From contig CAYRJA010000124.1 in NCBI GenBank assembly GCA_964424455.1, forward strand, positions 1 through 7,789: a DNA stretch of 7,789 nucleotides, read 5' to 3'. The stretch is from CAYRJA01 sp964424455. Lineage in GTDB: Bacteria > Bacteroidota > Bacteroidia > Chitinophagales > UBA10324. The translations under genes and the position numbers were made by a program. Below are positions 1-5,779 of this stretch, piece after piece; the stretch's first letter is position 1; the number at the start of each line of letters is the position of its first letter. Under the pieces are notes generated by a model. The model ran no database searches. It had not been told where the DNA came from and saw only the letters and a program-made list of their open reading frames with translations.

Positions 1-526
1 TTGGATTATTTGGATTACAAATTAAAATGGCTTTCGTTTTAGGAGTAATCAGTTTTGCAAATTCGCTGATGGGAGGCAGAGCAAATCCATTTTCAATAGT
101 TGCTGTAACAGGTTTCACTACAATATCCGATGCATTGCTGAACCCGCTGTAATTAGCATAAAACGGTTCGGGAATTATCACTTCATCGAGTGGATCGAGG
201 CAAGTACCCATGGCAAAAGAAATAGCTTCCGAACCACCGGTGGTAATCATCACATTGGAGGCATCAATGCTAATGTGGTATTTCGAGTAATAATTTGCCA
301 GCTTTTTTCTGTACGATTCAATTCCTGCGCTATGGCTGTATTCCAGTACTTTGAAATCAACCTTTTTAATAGCATCAAAAACCACCTGAGGTGTTTCAAT
401 GTCAGGTTGACCGATGTTCAGATGATAAATTTTCTTTCCTTCTTTTTTTGCTTTGTCAGCAAACGGCACCAGTTTACGAATGGGTGAAGCGGGCATCAGC
501 AAACCCTTATGTGAAATTTTTGGCAT
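1..526 (-). CDS. PLP-dependent class I/II aminotransferase, N-terminal part (runs off the left edge)
   Basis: About 175 N-terminal residues of an aspartate-aminotransferase-fold enzyme, read without a stop to the window edge. It would transfer an amino group between an amino acid and a 2-oxoacid in the cytoplasm; the substrate cannot be told from this part. Visible family marks are LNIGQPDIETP (residues 36-46), the glycine-rich TTGGSEAI (95-102) that contacts the cofactor phosphate, PEPFYANY (119-126), and the NPNNP start of the Asn motif (171-175) just before the edge. The Schiff-base lysine lies outside the window, so an intact active site cannot be confirmed. The start at 526 is chosen because MPKISHKGLLMPASPIRKL resembles the usual N-terminus of this subfamily and because a promoter -7 element ends only 4 nt upstream. 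Met11 is an alternative start. It is separated from the DUF1573 unit upstream by a terminator, so it is transcribed on its own. Confidence 0.9.
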   Translation of the reverse strand, partial: MPKISHKGLLMPASPIRKLVPFADKAKKEGKKIYHLNIGQPDIETPQVVFDAIKKVDFKVLEYSHSAGIESYRKKLANYYSKYHISIDASNVMITTGGSEAISFAMGTCLDPLDEVIIPEPFYANYSGFSNASDIVVKPVTATIENGFALPPISEFAKLITPKTKAILICNPNNP

Positions 527-530
527 GGCA

Positions 531-538
531 CAAAGGTA
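531..538 (-). promoter_or_regulatory. -7 promoter element of the aminotransferase gene
   Basis: On the minus strand this reads TACCTTTG, an exact match to the Bacteroidetes -7 consensus TAnnTTTG. It ends 4 nt before the ATG at 526, so transcription should begin at or within a few bases of the start codon. I see no TTTG at the usual -33 distance. Confidence 0.6.
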
Positions 539-554
539 AATGGTTTATGATAAA

Positions 555-578
555 GAAACTCAGGAGATAATGAGTTTC
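555..578. repeat. Inverted repeat between terminator and aminotransferase promoter
   Basis: A perfect 8-bp inverted repeat, GAAACTCA (555-562) and TGAGTTTC (571-578), flanks an 8-nt loop. It sits 16-40 bp upstream of the minus-strand -7 element and covers the place where a -33 element would lie. On the minus strand the right arm is followed by TTTATC, so it might also act as a weak second terminator behind the stronger one at 581-618. Confidence 0.45.
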
Positions 579-580
579 AG

Positions 581-618
581 TAAATAAAAACGCCTCTCTG
601 AAAATCAAAGAGGCGTTT
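581..618 (-). terminator. Intrinsic terminator of the DUF1573 operon
   Basis: AAACGCCTCT (588-597) and AGAGGCGTTT (609-618) form a perfect 10-bp stem with an 11-nt loop. Read on the minus strand the stem is followed by a T-rich tract (TTTTTATTTA), the classic Rho-independent layout. It lies 33 bp beyond the stop codon of the second DUF1573 gene and before the aminotransferase promoter. Confidence 0.88.
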
Positions 619-651
619 CAATAATGTTATTAGTGATTATTAAAATCTACA

Positions 652-1161
652 TTATTTAGGTGTGTTAAGCATATTAGGTTGTTTATCCGGAGTAGTTTGT
701 TCAACAGGCGGAGCTTCTACATTACCTTTAATATAAATCATCTTGGTAGGAGTTTTTGCATTAGAAGTGATAGTAACAGACTTATTAAAACCTCCTGCAT
801 GAGCTGCATTATAAGTTACTTGGATTTCTGCAGTTTTACCTGGAAGAATAGGTTCTTTGGGCCATTTAGGAACAGTGCAACCGCATGATGCCTGGGCATT
901 ACTGATAACAATAGGCTCTTTACCATTATTGGTAAAAGTAAAATCATGAGTTACAGGCTTGTTCTGAGGAATATTGCCAAAATCCCATGTTTCATCACTA
1001 AATTTGAAATCACCGGCATTAGGATTTTCCTGTGTAGTGGTATTTGGGTCGGTAGCTGTAACCTTTTTGTTTGTATTACCCGAAACTGTTACATTATTTT
1101 GGGCAACAACACATGTGGACAGTATAGCCACAAGAGCGAAAGAGGAGATAATTCGTTTCAT
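652..1161 (-). CDS. Secreted DUF1573 domain protein (second gene of a tandem pair)
   Basis: A 169-residue exported protein of unknown function. Residues 1-20 form a signal peptide (KR, then a hydrophobic stretch ending VVA before Gln21). A Thr/Asn-rich low-complexity spacer covers about residues 22-50. The DUF1573 domain (about 52-150) has an immunoglobulin-like beta pattern: WDFGNIPQ, then HDFTFTNNGKEPIVI, the signature ASCGCTVPKWP with Cys93 and Cys95, then EPILPGK. The tail is Pro/Thr/Gln-rich. LSTC at residues 14-17 resembles a lipobox, but Thr before the Cys makes lipoprotein processing less likely than cleavage after Ala20. The gene lies 55 bp behind its paralogue with no promoter visible between them, and is followed by the operon terminator. 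The two share nearly the whole domain core. The domain call is firm; the role is unknown. Confidence 0.9.
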   Translation of the reverse strand: MKRIISSFALVAILSTCVVAQNNVTVSGNTNKKVTATDPNTTTQENPNAGDFKFSDETWDFGNIPQNKPVTHDFTFTNNGKEPIVISNAQASCGCTVPKWPKEPILPGKTAEIQVTYNAAHAGGFNKSVTITSNAKTPTKMIYIKGNVEAPPVEQTTPDKQPNMLNTPK

Positions 1162-1198
1162 AGATTAATTAAGTTGGTTTAAGATGCCTGAATTTTGC

Positions 1199-1230
1199 AA
1201 TGATTATGCCAAAAGATTAATGATTATGCC
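1199..1230. repeat. 12-bp direct repeat at the 3' end of the first DUF1573 gene
   Basis: AATGATTATGCC occurs at 1199-1210 and again at 1219-1230, a period of 20 bp. The copy at 1219-1230 covers the His-Asn-His end of the first DUF1573 gene and part of its stop codon. The other copy lies directly after the stop, in the gap between the two paralogues. Both are exact. Confidence 0.75.
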
Positions 1231-1648
1231 CGTCGTGGCTATCATGAGAATTATCCTCAACAGGTTTTGCAATCACTTTGCCTTTAATATAAAGCACCTT
1301 GTTTTGCTGTTTCGCATTAGAGTGAATAGTAACTGTTTTCATAAACTCACCGGCTGCGGCGGCATTAAAAGTTGCAGAAACTGTCCCTGTTTTTCCGGGA
1401 AGTATGGGTTCGGTAGTCCATTTGGGTGTAGTGCAACCGCAGGACTTGTCCACCATACTGATAACGAGCGGTTCTTTTCCAACATTAGTAAAACTAAACT
1501 CATGAGTGGCAGGAATACCTTGAGGAATTTCTCCGAAATCAAAAGTTTCAGTTCCGTCGAATTTAAATTCTGCGGAATCATTTTTTGTTTGGGCATTTGA
1601 AAAGCTGAAAGCAGCAATAAGAATGAGAAGAATAGATAGTTTTTTCAT
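1217..1648 (-). CDS. Secreted DUF1573 domain protein with His-rich C-terminus (first gene of a tandem pair)
   Basis: A 143-residue exported protein of unknown function. Residues 1-19 are a signal peptide (KK, a Leu/Ile/Ala core, cleavage after SNA). The DUF1573 domain covers about residues 27-128, with FDFGEIPQ, EFSFTNVGKEPLVI, the signature SCGCTTPKW with Cys70 and Cys72, and EPILPGK. It aligns almost without gaps to the protein of the next gene, so the two arose by tandem duplication. It differs in two ways: it lacks the Thr/Asn-rich spacer after the signal peptide, and it ends in HDSHDGHNH (His135, 138, 141, 143). This tail and the CxC pair could bind a metal ion, which is inference. It is the first gene of the unit, 20 nt behind a consensus promoter. 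An antisense reading frame over it is a shadow. Confidence 0.9.
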   Translation of the reverse strand: MKKLSILLILIAAFSFSNAQTKNDSAEFKFDGTETFDFGEIPQGIPATHEFSFTNVGKEPLVISMVDKSCGCTTPKWTTEPILPGKTGTVSATFNAAAAGEFMKTVTIHSNAKQQNKVLYIKGKVIAKPVEDNSHDSHDGHNH

Positions 1649-1668
1649 TTAATAAAGAATTTGAGAAT

Positions 1669-1699
1669 CAAAAATAATGAAGTTTTAGGGCGGTGCAAA
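1669..1699 (-). promoter_or_regulatory. Promoter of the DUF1573 operon (-33 and -7)
   Basis: On the minus strand TTTG (1699-1696) is followed after exactly 19 bp by TATTTTTG (1676-1669). This matches the Bacteroidetes TTTG / TAnnTTTG promoter in both elements and in spacing. The -7 element ends 20 bp before the ATG at 1648. It is the best promoter in the window. Confidence 0.8.
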
Positions 1700-1732
1700 T
1701 TTATTTTAGATGAACATCATTTCTTATTTTTG
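1700..1732 (+). promoter_or_regulatory. Promoter of the fused E1 gene
   Basis: TATTTTTG at 1725-1732 is an exact TAnnTTTG -7 element, 21 nt before the start codon at 1754. An imperfect -33 candidate, TTTA at 1700-1703, lies 21 bp upstream of it. It directly abuts the -33 element of the divergent DUF1573 promoter, so the two polymerase sites are back to back. Confidence 0.65.
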
Positions 1733-1753
1733 GCACACAAATAATTTTATTTA

Positions 1754-4171
1754 ATGAATTATAATTCAGTAACAGACAAAGAGGAAATATCGCTCGAAGA
1801 TTTCAAAAAAGAAGTAGTTGCCGATTACCGGCTGGCCGTAGTAAGCAGGGAAGTCAGTTTACTTGGAAGAAAAGAAGTGCTGACAGGAAAAGCTAAATTC
1901 GGCATTTTCGGAGATGGGAAAGAAGTCGCACAAATTGCAATGGCAAAAGCGTTTAATAATGGTGATTGGCGTTCCGGCTATTATCGTGATCAGACCTTTA
2001 TGCTGGCTACCGGAATGACTACGGTGGAAGAATTATTTGCACAATTGTATGCTGACCCGGATATAAGCAGAGAACCTCATTCCGGTGGACGGATGATGAA
2101 TGCTCACTTTGCTTCAAGGGTACTGGATGAGAACGGAGAATGGAAAAATCAAACTGAATCCAAAAACACCTCAGCCGATATTTCTCCGACAAGCGGTCAA
2201 ATGGCAAGAGCGTTGGGGCTTGCAGCAGCATCAAAGTTTTACAGAGGGAACTCCAAACTTCAAACGCAGGAGTTCAAACTGTTTTCAGAAAAAGGAAATG
2301 AAGTTTGTTTTGCTACGATTGGCGATGCTTCCACTTCTGAAGGATTGTTTTGGGAAACATTAAACGCAGCCGGTGTAATGAAGGTGCCGCTTGCTATTTC
2401 TGTGTGGGATGATGGCTATGGAATCTCTGTCCCGATTAAATACCAGACTACCAAAAGCTCCATCTCAGAAATTCTCAGCGGATTTCAGACAGATGAAAAC
2501 GGTAATGGCATTGATATCTATGTAGTAAACGGATGGGATTATCCCTCATTAGTTGAAACTTACCAGAAAGGAATAGAGGAAGTTCGTAAAACACATACGC
2601 CGGCATTATTTCATGTCAGAGAAATCACACAACCACAAGGACATTCCACATCCGGTTCACACGAACGGTACAAATCAAAAGAAAGATTAGAGTGGGAAAA
2701 AGAATTTGATTGTAATGCTAAGATGCGTGAATGGATGCTCCGTTATGCAATTGCCACTGCTGAGGAATTGGACAAAATAGAATCTGAAGCCAAGCAGGAA
2801 GTGAAGGATGCAGCTAAAAAAGCATGGAATGAATTTTTGGCTCCTATAAAAAAAGATATAGCTGAATTTGCGTTAATGCTTGATGAAGTAGCAGCGCAAA
2901 GTGAATACGGCAACAGTATTCTTGAAAAGAAAAAATCATTAGTGGAACTTCCGGATCCGCTCCGGAAAGATATTGTTGTAACAGCAAAGGATGTACTGAC
3001 ACTTACACGATTTGAGAATTCTGCTGCCAGACAAACACTTTCTGAATGGACAAAAAGTTATTTCTTAAGTGCTGAAAATATATATACCTCCCTTTTATAC
3101 AGCGCCTCAAAAAAATCAGCATTAAATGTACAGGAGGTAAAGCCGGTTTACGATGAAGATGCTCCTGTAATGAACGGTTTTGAAGTACTGAATAATTGCT
3201 TTGATGTGGCGCTGACACGCGATGAAAGCATAATTGCATTCGGCGAAGATGTCGGACAAATTGGTGATGTGAACCAGGGGTTTGCCGGATTGCAGGAGAA
3301 ATATGGCAGTAACAGAGTATTCGATACCGGTATCCGTGAAGCAACAATTGTAGGACAGGGGATAGGAATGGCTTTAAGAGGACTTAGACCGATTGCTGAA
3401 ATACAGTATCTTGATTATCTGTTGTTCAGTTTGCAGACTATGTCAGATGATTTGGCAACATTGCAATATCGCTCTGCGGGCGGACAGAAAGCGCCGATGA
3501 TTATCCGCACACGTGGACACCGCTTTGAAGGTATATGGCATACAGGTTCTCCCATCGGGATGATTGTAAATAGTATTCGGGGAATGTATTTGTGTGTGCC
3601 CCGCAACATGACACAGGCGGCAGGTTTTTACAACCTGCTGTTACAGTCTGACGAACCGGCATTGATTATTGAGTGCCTGAACGGTTACCGGTTGAAAGAA
3701 AAACTTCCTTCCAATATCGGAGAATTCACGGTTCCGCTGGGTGTGCCGGAAGTAATTCGTGAAGGAAGTGATGTTACAGTAGTAACTTATGGCTCTTGCT
3801 GTCGCATTGCAACAGAAGCCGCAGAAAAATTAGAGGCAACAGGTATTTCAGTAGAAGTGGTGGATGTGCAGACATTACTTCCCTTCGATTTGAGAAATAT
3901 TATTGGTGAATCTGTCCGCAAAACAAACAGAGTGATTTTTATGGATGAAGATGTTCCGGGTGGCGCTTCAGCTTATATGATGGAGCAGGTACTGGACAAA
4001 CAGAATATCTTTCAGTATTTAGATGCTCCGCCAAAATGCTTGTCTGCAAAACCCAATCGCGCTGCTTATGCCAGCGACGGAAATTATTTCTGCAAACCGA
4101 ATGTGGAGGATTTGTTTGAAATGGTTTACGACATAATGCACGAGACAGACTCTGGAAGCTTTCCGAAATAA
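1754..4171 (+). CDS. 2-oxoacid dehydrogenase E1 component, alpha and beta subunits fused
   Basis: An 805-residue thiamine-diphosphate enzyme joining the E1 alpha and beta chains of a pyruvate or branched-chain 2-oxoacid dehydrogenase complex. E1 decarboxylates the 2-oxoacid and passes the acyl group to the lipoyl arm of E2. The alpha part (about 20-330) has GYYRDQTFMLATG, GDASTSEG at 190-197, WDDGYGIS (Asp219, Asp220) and the loop GHSTSGSHERY from 296. A charged helical linker follows (about 330-470). The beta part has FGEDVG (496-501), the RVFDTGIREA segment with the likely cofactor-activating Glu529, GLRP, His596 in WHTGSP, and a transketolase C-terminal domain (about 675-790). The usual GDG...NN cofactor motif reads GDA...DD here. 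No E2 or E3 gene is nearby, so substrate choice is open; the alpha motifs look more like the branched-chain type. The start fits the promoter spacing. Confidence 0.92.
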   Translation: MNYNSVTDKEEISLEDFKKEVVADYRLAVVSREVSLLGRKEVLTGKAKFGIFGDGKEVAQIAMAKAFNNGDWRSGYYRDQTFMLATGMTTVEELFAQLYADPDISREPHSGGRMMNAHFASRVLDENGEWKNQTESKNTSADISPTSGQMARALGLAAASKFYRGNSKLQTQEFKLFSEKGNEVCFATIGDASTSEGLFWETLNAAGVMKVPLAISVWDDGYGISVPIKYQTTKSSISEILSGFQTDENGNGIDIYVVNGWDYPSLVETYQKGIEEVRKTHTPALFHVREITQPQGHSTSGSHERYKSKERLEWEKEFDCNAKMREWMLRYAIATAEELDKIESEAKQEVKDAAKKAWNEFLAPIKKDIAEFALMLDEVAAQSEYGNSILEKKKSLVELPDPLRKDIVVTAKDVLTLTRFENSAARQTLSEWTKSYFLSAENIYTSLLYSASKKSALNVQEVKPVYDEDAPVMNGFEVLNNCFDVALTRDESIIAFGEDVGQIGDVNQGFAGLQEKYGSNRVFDTGIREATIVGQGIGMALRGLRPIAEIQYLDYLLFSLQTMSDDLATLQYRSAGGQKAPMIIRTRGHRFEGIWHTGSPIGMIVNSIRGMYLCVPRNMTQAAGFYNLLLQSDEPALIIECLNGYRLKEKLPSNIGEFTVPLGVPEVIREGSDVTVVTYGSCCRIATEAAEKLEATGISVEVVDVQTLLPFDLRNIIGESVRKTNRVIFMDEDVPGGASAYMMEQVLDKQNIFQYLDAPPKCLSAKPNRAAYASDGNYFCKPNVEDLFEMVYDIMHETDSGSFPK

Positions 4172-4182
4172 AAAAGAGCCGG

Positions 4183-4488
4183 TTATTCCAATACCTCCAT
4201 TACTGTACGGAATGCTACATAGCGATTTTCAAACTTCTCGTTGTGTTTCTTTTGCAGTGCGGGTGCATGATGTTCAATGTACCGGTTGTAATGTTCTGCT
4301 GAATTGCATAGATACTGAACTACATAAGTCAACCCTTCTTCATCATTCTGATCGAGTAAGCGACATAAGCGGTAGTGAGTAAAATTCCCTGTTGCCATTA
4401 CATCAGGAATATGTTTACTCTTCATCCAGTTTAGCCATTCCTCTTTTACATTCGGATCAACCTTTACTGTAACATTATAAAGAATCAT
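4183..4488 (-). CDS. DUF4286 family protein
   Basis: A 101-residue cytoplasmic protein beginning MILYNVTVKVDPNVKEEWLNW, which I recognise as the DUF4286 family, small proteins common in Bacteroidota and predicted to have a ferredoxin-like dimeric alpha/beta-barrel fold. The pattern fits: a beta strand at 2-10, a helix with WLNWMKSKHIPDVM (18-31), strands around THYRLCRLLD and LTYVVQYLC, then a helical HYNRYIEHHAPALQKKHNEKF segment. No catalytic motif is evident and the function is unknown. The frame is open upstream to an ATG at 4596, but that would add 36 unusual residues and place the promoter inside the gene, so the start at 4488 is preferred. It converges on the E1 gene with 11 bp between the stop codons. 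No strong terminator is visible, only a T-run on the minus strand at 4177-4169. Confidence 0.85.
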   Translation of the reverse strand: MILYNVTVKVDPNVKEEWLNWMKSKHIPDVMATGNFTHYRLCRLLDQNDEEGLTYVVQYLCNSAEHYNRYIEHHAPALQKKHNEKFENRYVAFRTVMEVLE

Positions 4489-4536
4489 GAGTGTGCATTT
4501 TGATTGTGCTTTATTAAAGCGCTTATAGTTGTGCGA

Positions 4537-4571
4537 CAAAAATAAATGTTTGTCTGAAGCGGTGTTACAAA
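4537..4571 (-). promoter_or_regulatory. Promoter of the DUF4286 gene
   Basis: On the minus strand TATTTTTG (4544-4537) matches the TAnnTTTG -7 consensus, with TTTG (4571-4568) 23 bp upstream as a possible -33 element. The gap is somewhat longer than the usual 19-21 bp. The -7 element ends 48 nt before the ATG at 4488 and lies inside the longer open frame, which supports the short gene model. Confidence 0.6.
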
Positions 4572-4684
4572 TATTATTGTAGTCAGAATAATTCACACAG
4601 AAAAATATTATTAAAACTATTCGGCATCTGTCAATCCGGCAGATTAATTAATTTCACAGCGGAATATTTAATAAACCGAATACA

Positions 4685-5680
4685 ATGAAAGCGATTATCC
4701 CTGTTGCAGGAGCAGGAACTAAACTCAGACCACATACTTACACGCAGCCCAAAGCGCTGATTCCGGTAGCAGGAAAACCTATTCTCAGTTTTATTATTGA
4801 TGAACTGGTTGAAGCAGGAGTTAAAGATTATATTTTCGTAATAGGATATCTCGGCGAAAAAATCCGCGACTATGTTGAGAAAAATTATCCTAATCTGAAT
4901 CTCACATTTGTAGAGCAGGAACAACGCGAAGGAATAGGTCATGCTATATGGCTGACAAAAAATGTAGTAGAAAAAAATGAGGAACTTATTATAGTGCTTG
5001 GTGATAGTGTATTTGATGCCGACATGAAATCGCTGATGAAATCGGAGTGCTCTATTCTGGGTGTGAAAAAGGTGGATGACCCGCGCAGCTTTGGAGTAGC
5101 CGAAGTAAATGAAGATGGTATTGTAACACTCGTTGAGGAAAAGCCGCAGATTCCGCGCAGCAATCTTGCATTGGTAGGAATTTATAAAATCAACGAGTCA
5201 ACAGCGCTGTTCGATGCACTCAATTATATTATTACCAATAATATTAAAACGAGAGGAGAGTTTCACCTGACTGATGCAATTATGCGAATGATTGACATCG
5301 GCATCACATTTAAACCTTTCAAGGTAAACAGTTGGTTCGATTGCGGGAAAAAGGAAATACTTCTCGAGACTAATGCCACCATGCTCCGCAAAGCAGGATT
5401 TGCAACACTGCGTAACCCGCGCTTTGAAAAAACGATTATTATAGATCCGGTTTTCATAGGAGAAAATTGTAAAATAACTAATTGTATTATCGGTCCTAAT
5501 GTTACAGTAGGAGATAATGCAACCATTACCAATTCAATTATCAAAGATTCAATTATCGGCTCATTTACCAACCTTGATGCTGTAACACTTCACCATTCAG
5601 TTATCGGCAGCGATGCGCTTATTTGCGGGTACAGCCAAAGTTTGAATATTGGAGATAACACGGAGATTGATTTAGGATAA
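4685..5680 (+). CDS. Sugar-phosphate nucleotidyltransferase with left-handed beta-helix domain
   Basis: A 331-residue cytoplasmic enzyme that joins a nucleoside triphosphate and a sugar 1-phosphate to give a nucleotide sugar and pyrophosphate, the activation step for envelope polysaccharides. The nucleotidyltransferase domain (1-about 235) has the nucleotide-binding loop AGAGTKLRP (8-16), PKALIPVAGKP (22-32), LGDSVFDAD with likely metal ligand Asp107, VEEKP (150-154), GEFHLTDAI (191-199) and WFDCG (217-221). Residues about 248-327 carry isoleucine-rich hexapeptide repeats (FIGENC, IIGPNV, VIGSDA) forming a short left-handed beta-helix, as in long thymidylyltransferase-like enzymes. The loop has Lys13 where Arg is usual. 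Glucose-1-phosphate thymidylyl- or uridylyltransferase is the likeliest activity, but the sugar and nucleotide are not settled by sequence alone. No glycan genes surround it. It is the only unit here without a recognisable -7 element. Confidence 0.9.
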   Translation: MKAIIPVAGAGTKLRPHTYTQPKALIPVAGKPILSFIIDELVEAGVKDYIFVIGYLGEKIRDYVEKNYPNLNLTFVEQEQREGIGHAIWLTKNVVEKNEELIIVLGDSVFDADMKSLMKSECSILGVKKVDDPRSFGVAEVNEDGIVTLVEEKPQIPRSNLALVGIYKINESTALFDALNYIITNNIKTRGEFHLTDAIMRMIDIGITFKPFKVNSWFDCGKKEILLETNATMLRKAGFATLRNPRFEKTIIIDPVFIGENCKITNCIIGPNVTVGDNATITNSIIKDSIIGSFTNLDAVTLHHSVIGSDALICGYSQSLNIGDNTEIDLG

Positions 5681-5701
5681 TTTTCCGATAATTTATTCTT
5701 G

Positions 5702-5733
5702 TTTTAAGGAATACTTCATTCATGTTATATTTG
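5702..5733 (+). promoter_or_regulatory. Promoter of the alkyltransferase-like gene
   Basis: TATATTTG at 5726-5733 is an exact TAnnTTTG -7 element, 46 nt before the start at 5780. TTTT at 5702-5705, with a 20-bp spacer, is a possible degenerate -33 element. It lies in the 99-bp gap behind the nucleotidyltransferase gene, so the two genes need not share a transcript. Confidence 0.6.
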
Positions 5734-5753
5734 AATTCCACATTCAGGAATTC
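5733..5753 (+). repeat. Inverted repeat in the leader of the alkyltransferase-like gene
   Basis: GAATTCC (5733-5739) and GGAATTC (5747-5753) form a perfect 7-bp inverted repeat around a 7-nt centre. It starts at the last base of the -7 element and extends over the expected transcription start, a placement typical of a repressor operator. It could equally be a hairpin in the mRNA leader. No T-run follows, so it is not a terminator. Confidence 0.45.
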
Positions 5754-5779
5754 TTAGTATTATCAGTAACACCTTATAT

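Noticed and set aside
275..487. 70-codon plus-strand open frame
   Set aside because: It is antisense to the aminotransferase, whose motifs are clear on the minus strand.
1111..1122. Lipobox-like LSTC in the second DUF1573 protein
   Set aside because: Thr directly before the Cys fits the lipobox poorly, and a normal signal-peptidase site (VVA before Gln) follows four residues later.
1184..1600. 138-codon open frame on the plus strand
   Set aside because: It lies antisense to a DUF1573 gene that has a clear signal peptide, domain and promoter. Its protein is Cys/Phe-rich without any recognisable motif.
4489..4596. 36-residue N-terminal extension of the DUF4286 gene
   Set aside because: The extension would contain the -7 promoter element and does not resemble the family, which starts at MILYNV.
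4649..4656. TAATTTCA as a -7 element for the nucleotidyltransferase gene
   Set aside because: It has two mismatches in the TTTG part and no supporting -33 element, so it is not reported as a promoter.
4631..4942. 103-codon minus-strand open frame overlapping the nucleotidyltransferase start
   Set aside because: It is antisense to the well-conserved N-terminal nucleotide-binding region and has no recognisable domain.
5263..5571. 102-codon minus-strand open frame inside the nucleotidyltransferase
   Set aside because: It is antisense to the hexapeptide repeat region; its own repetitive look is only the mirror of those repeats.
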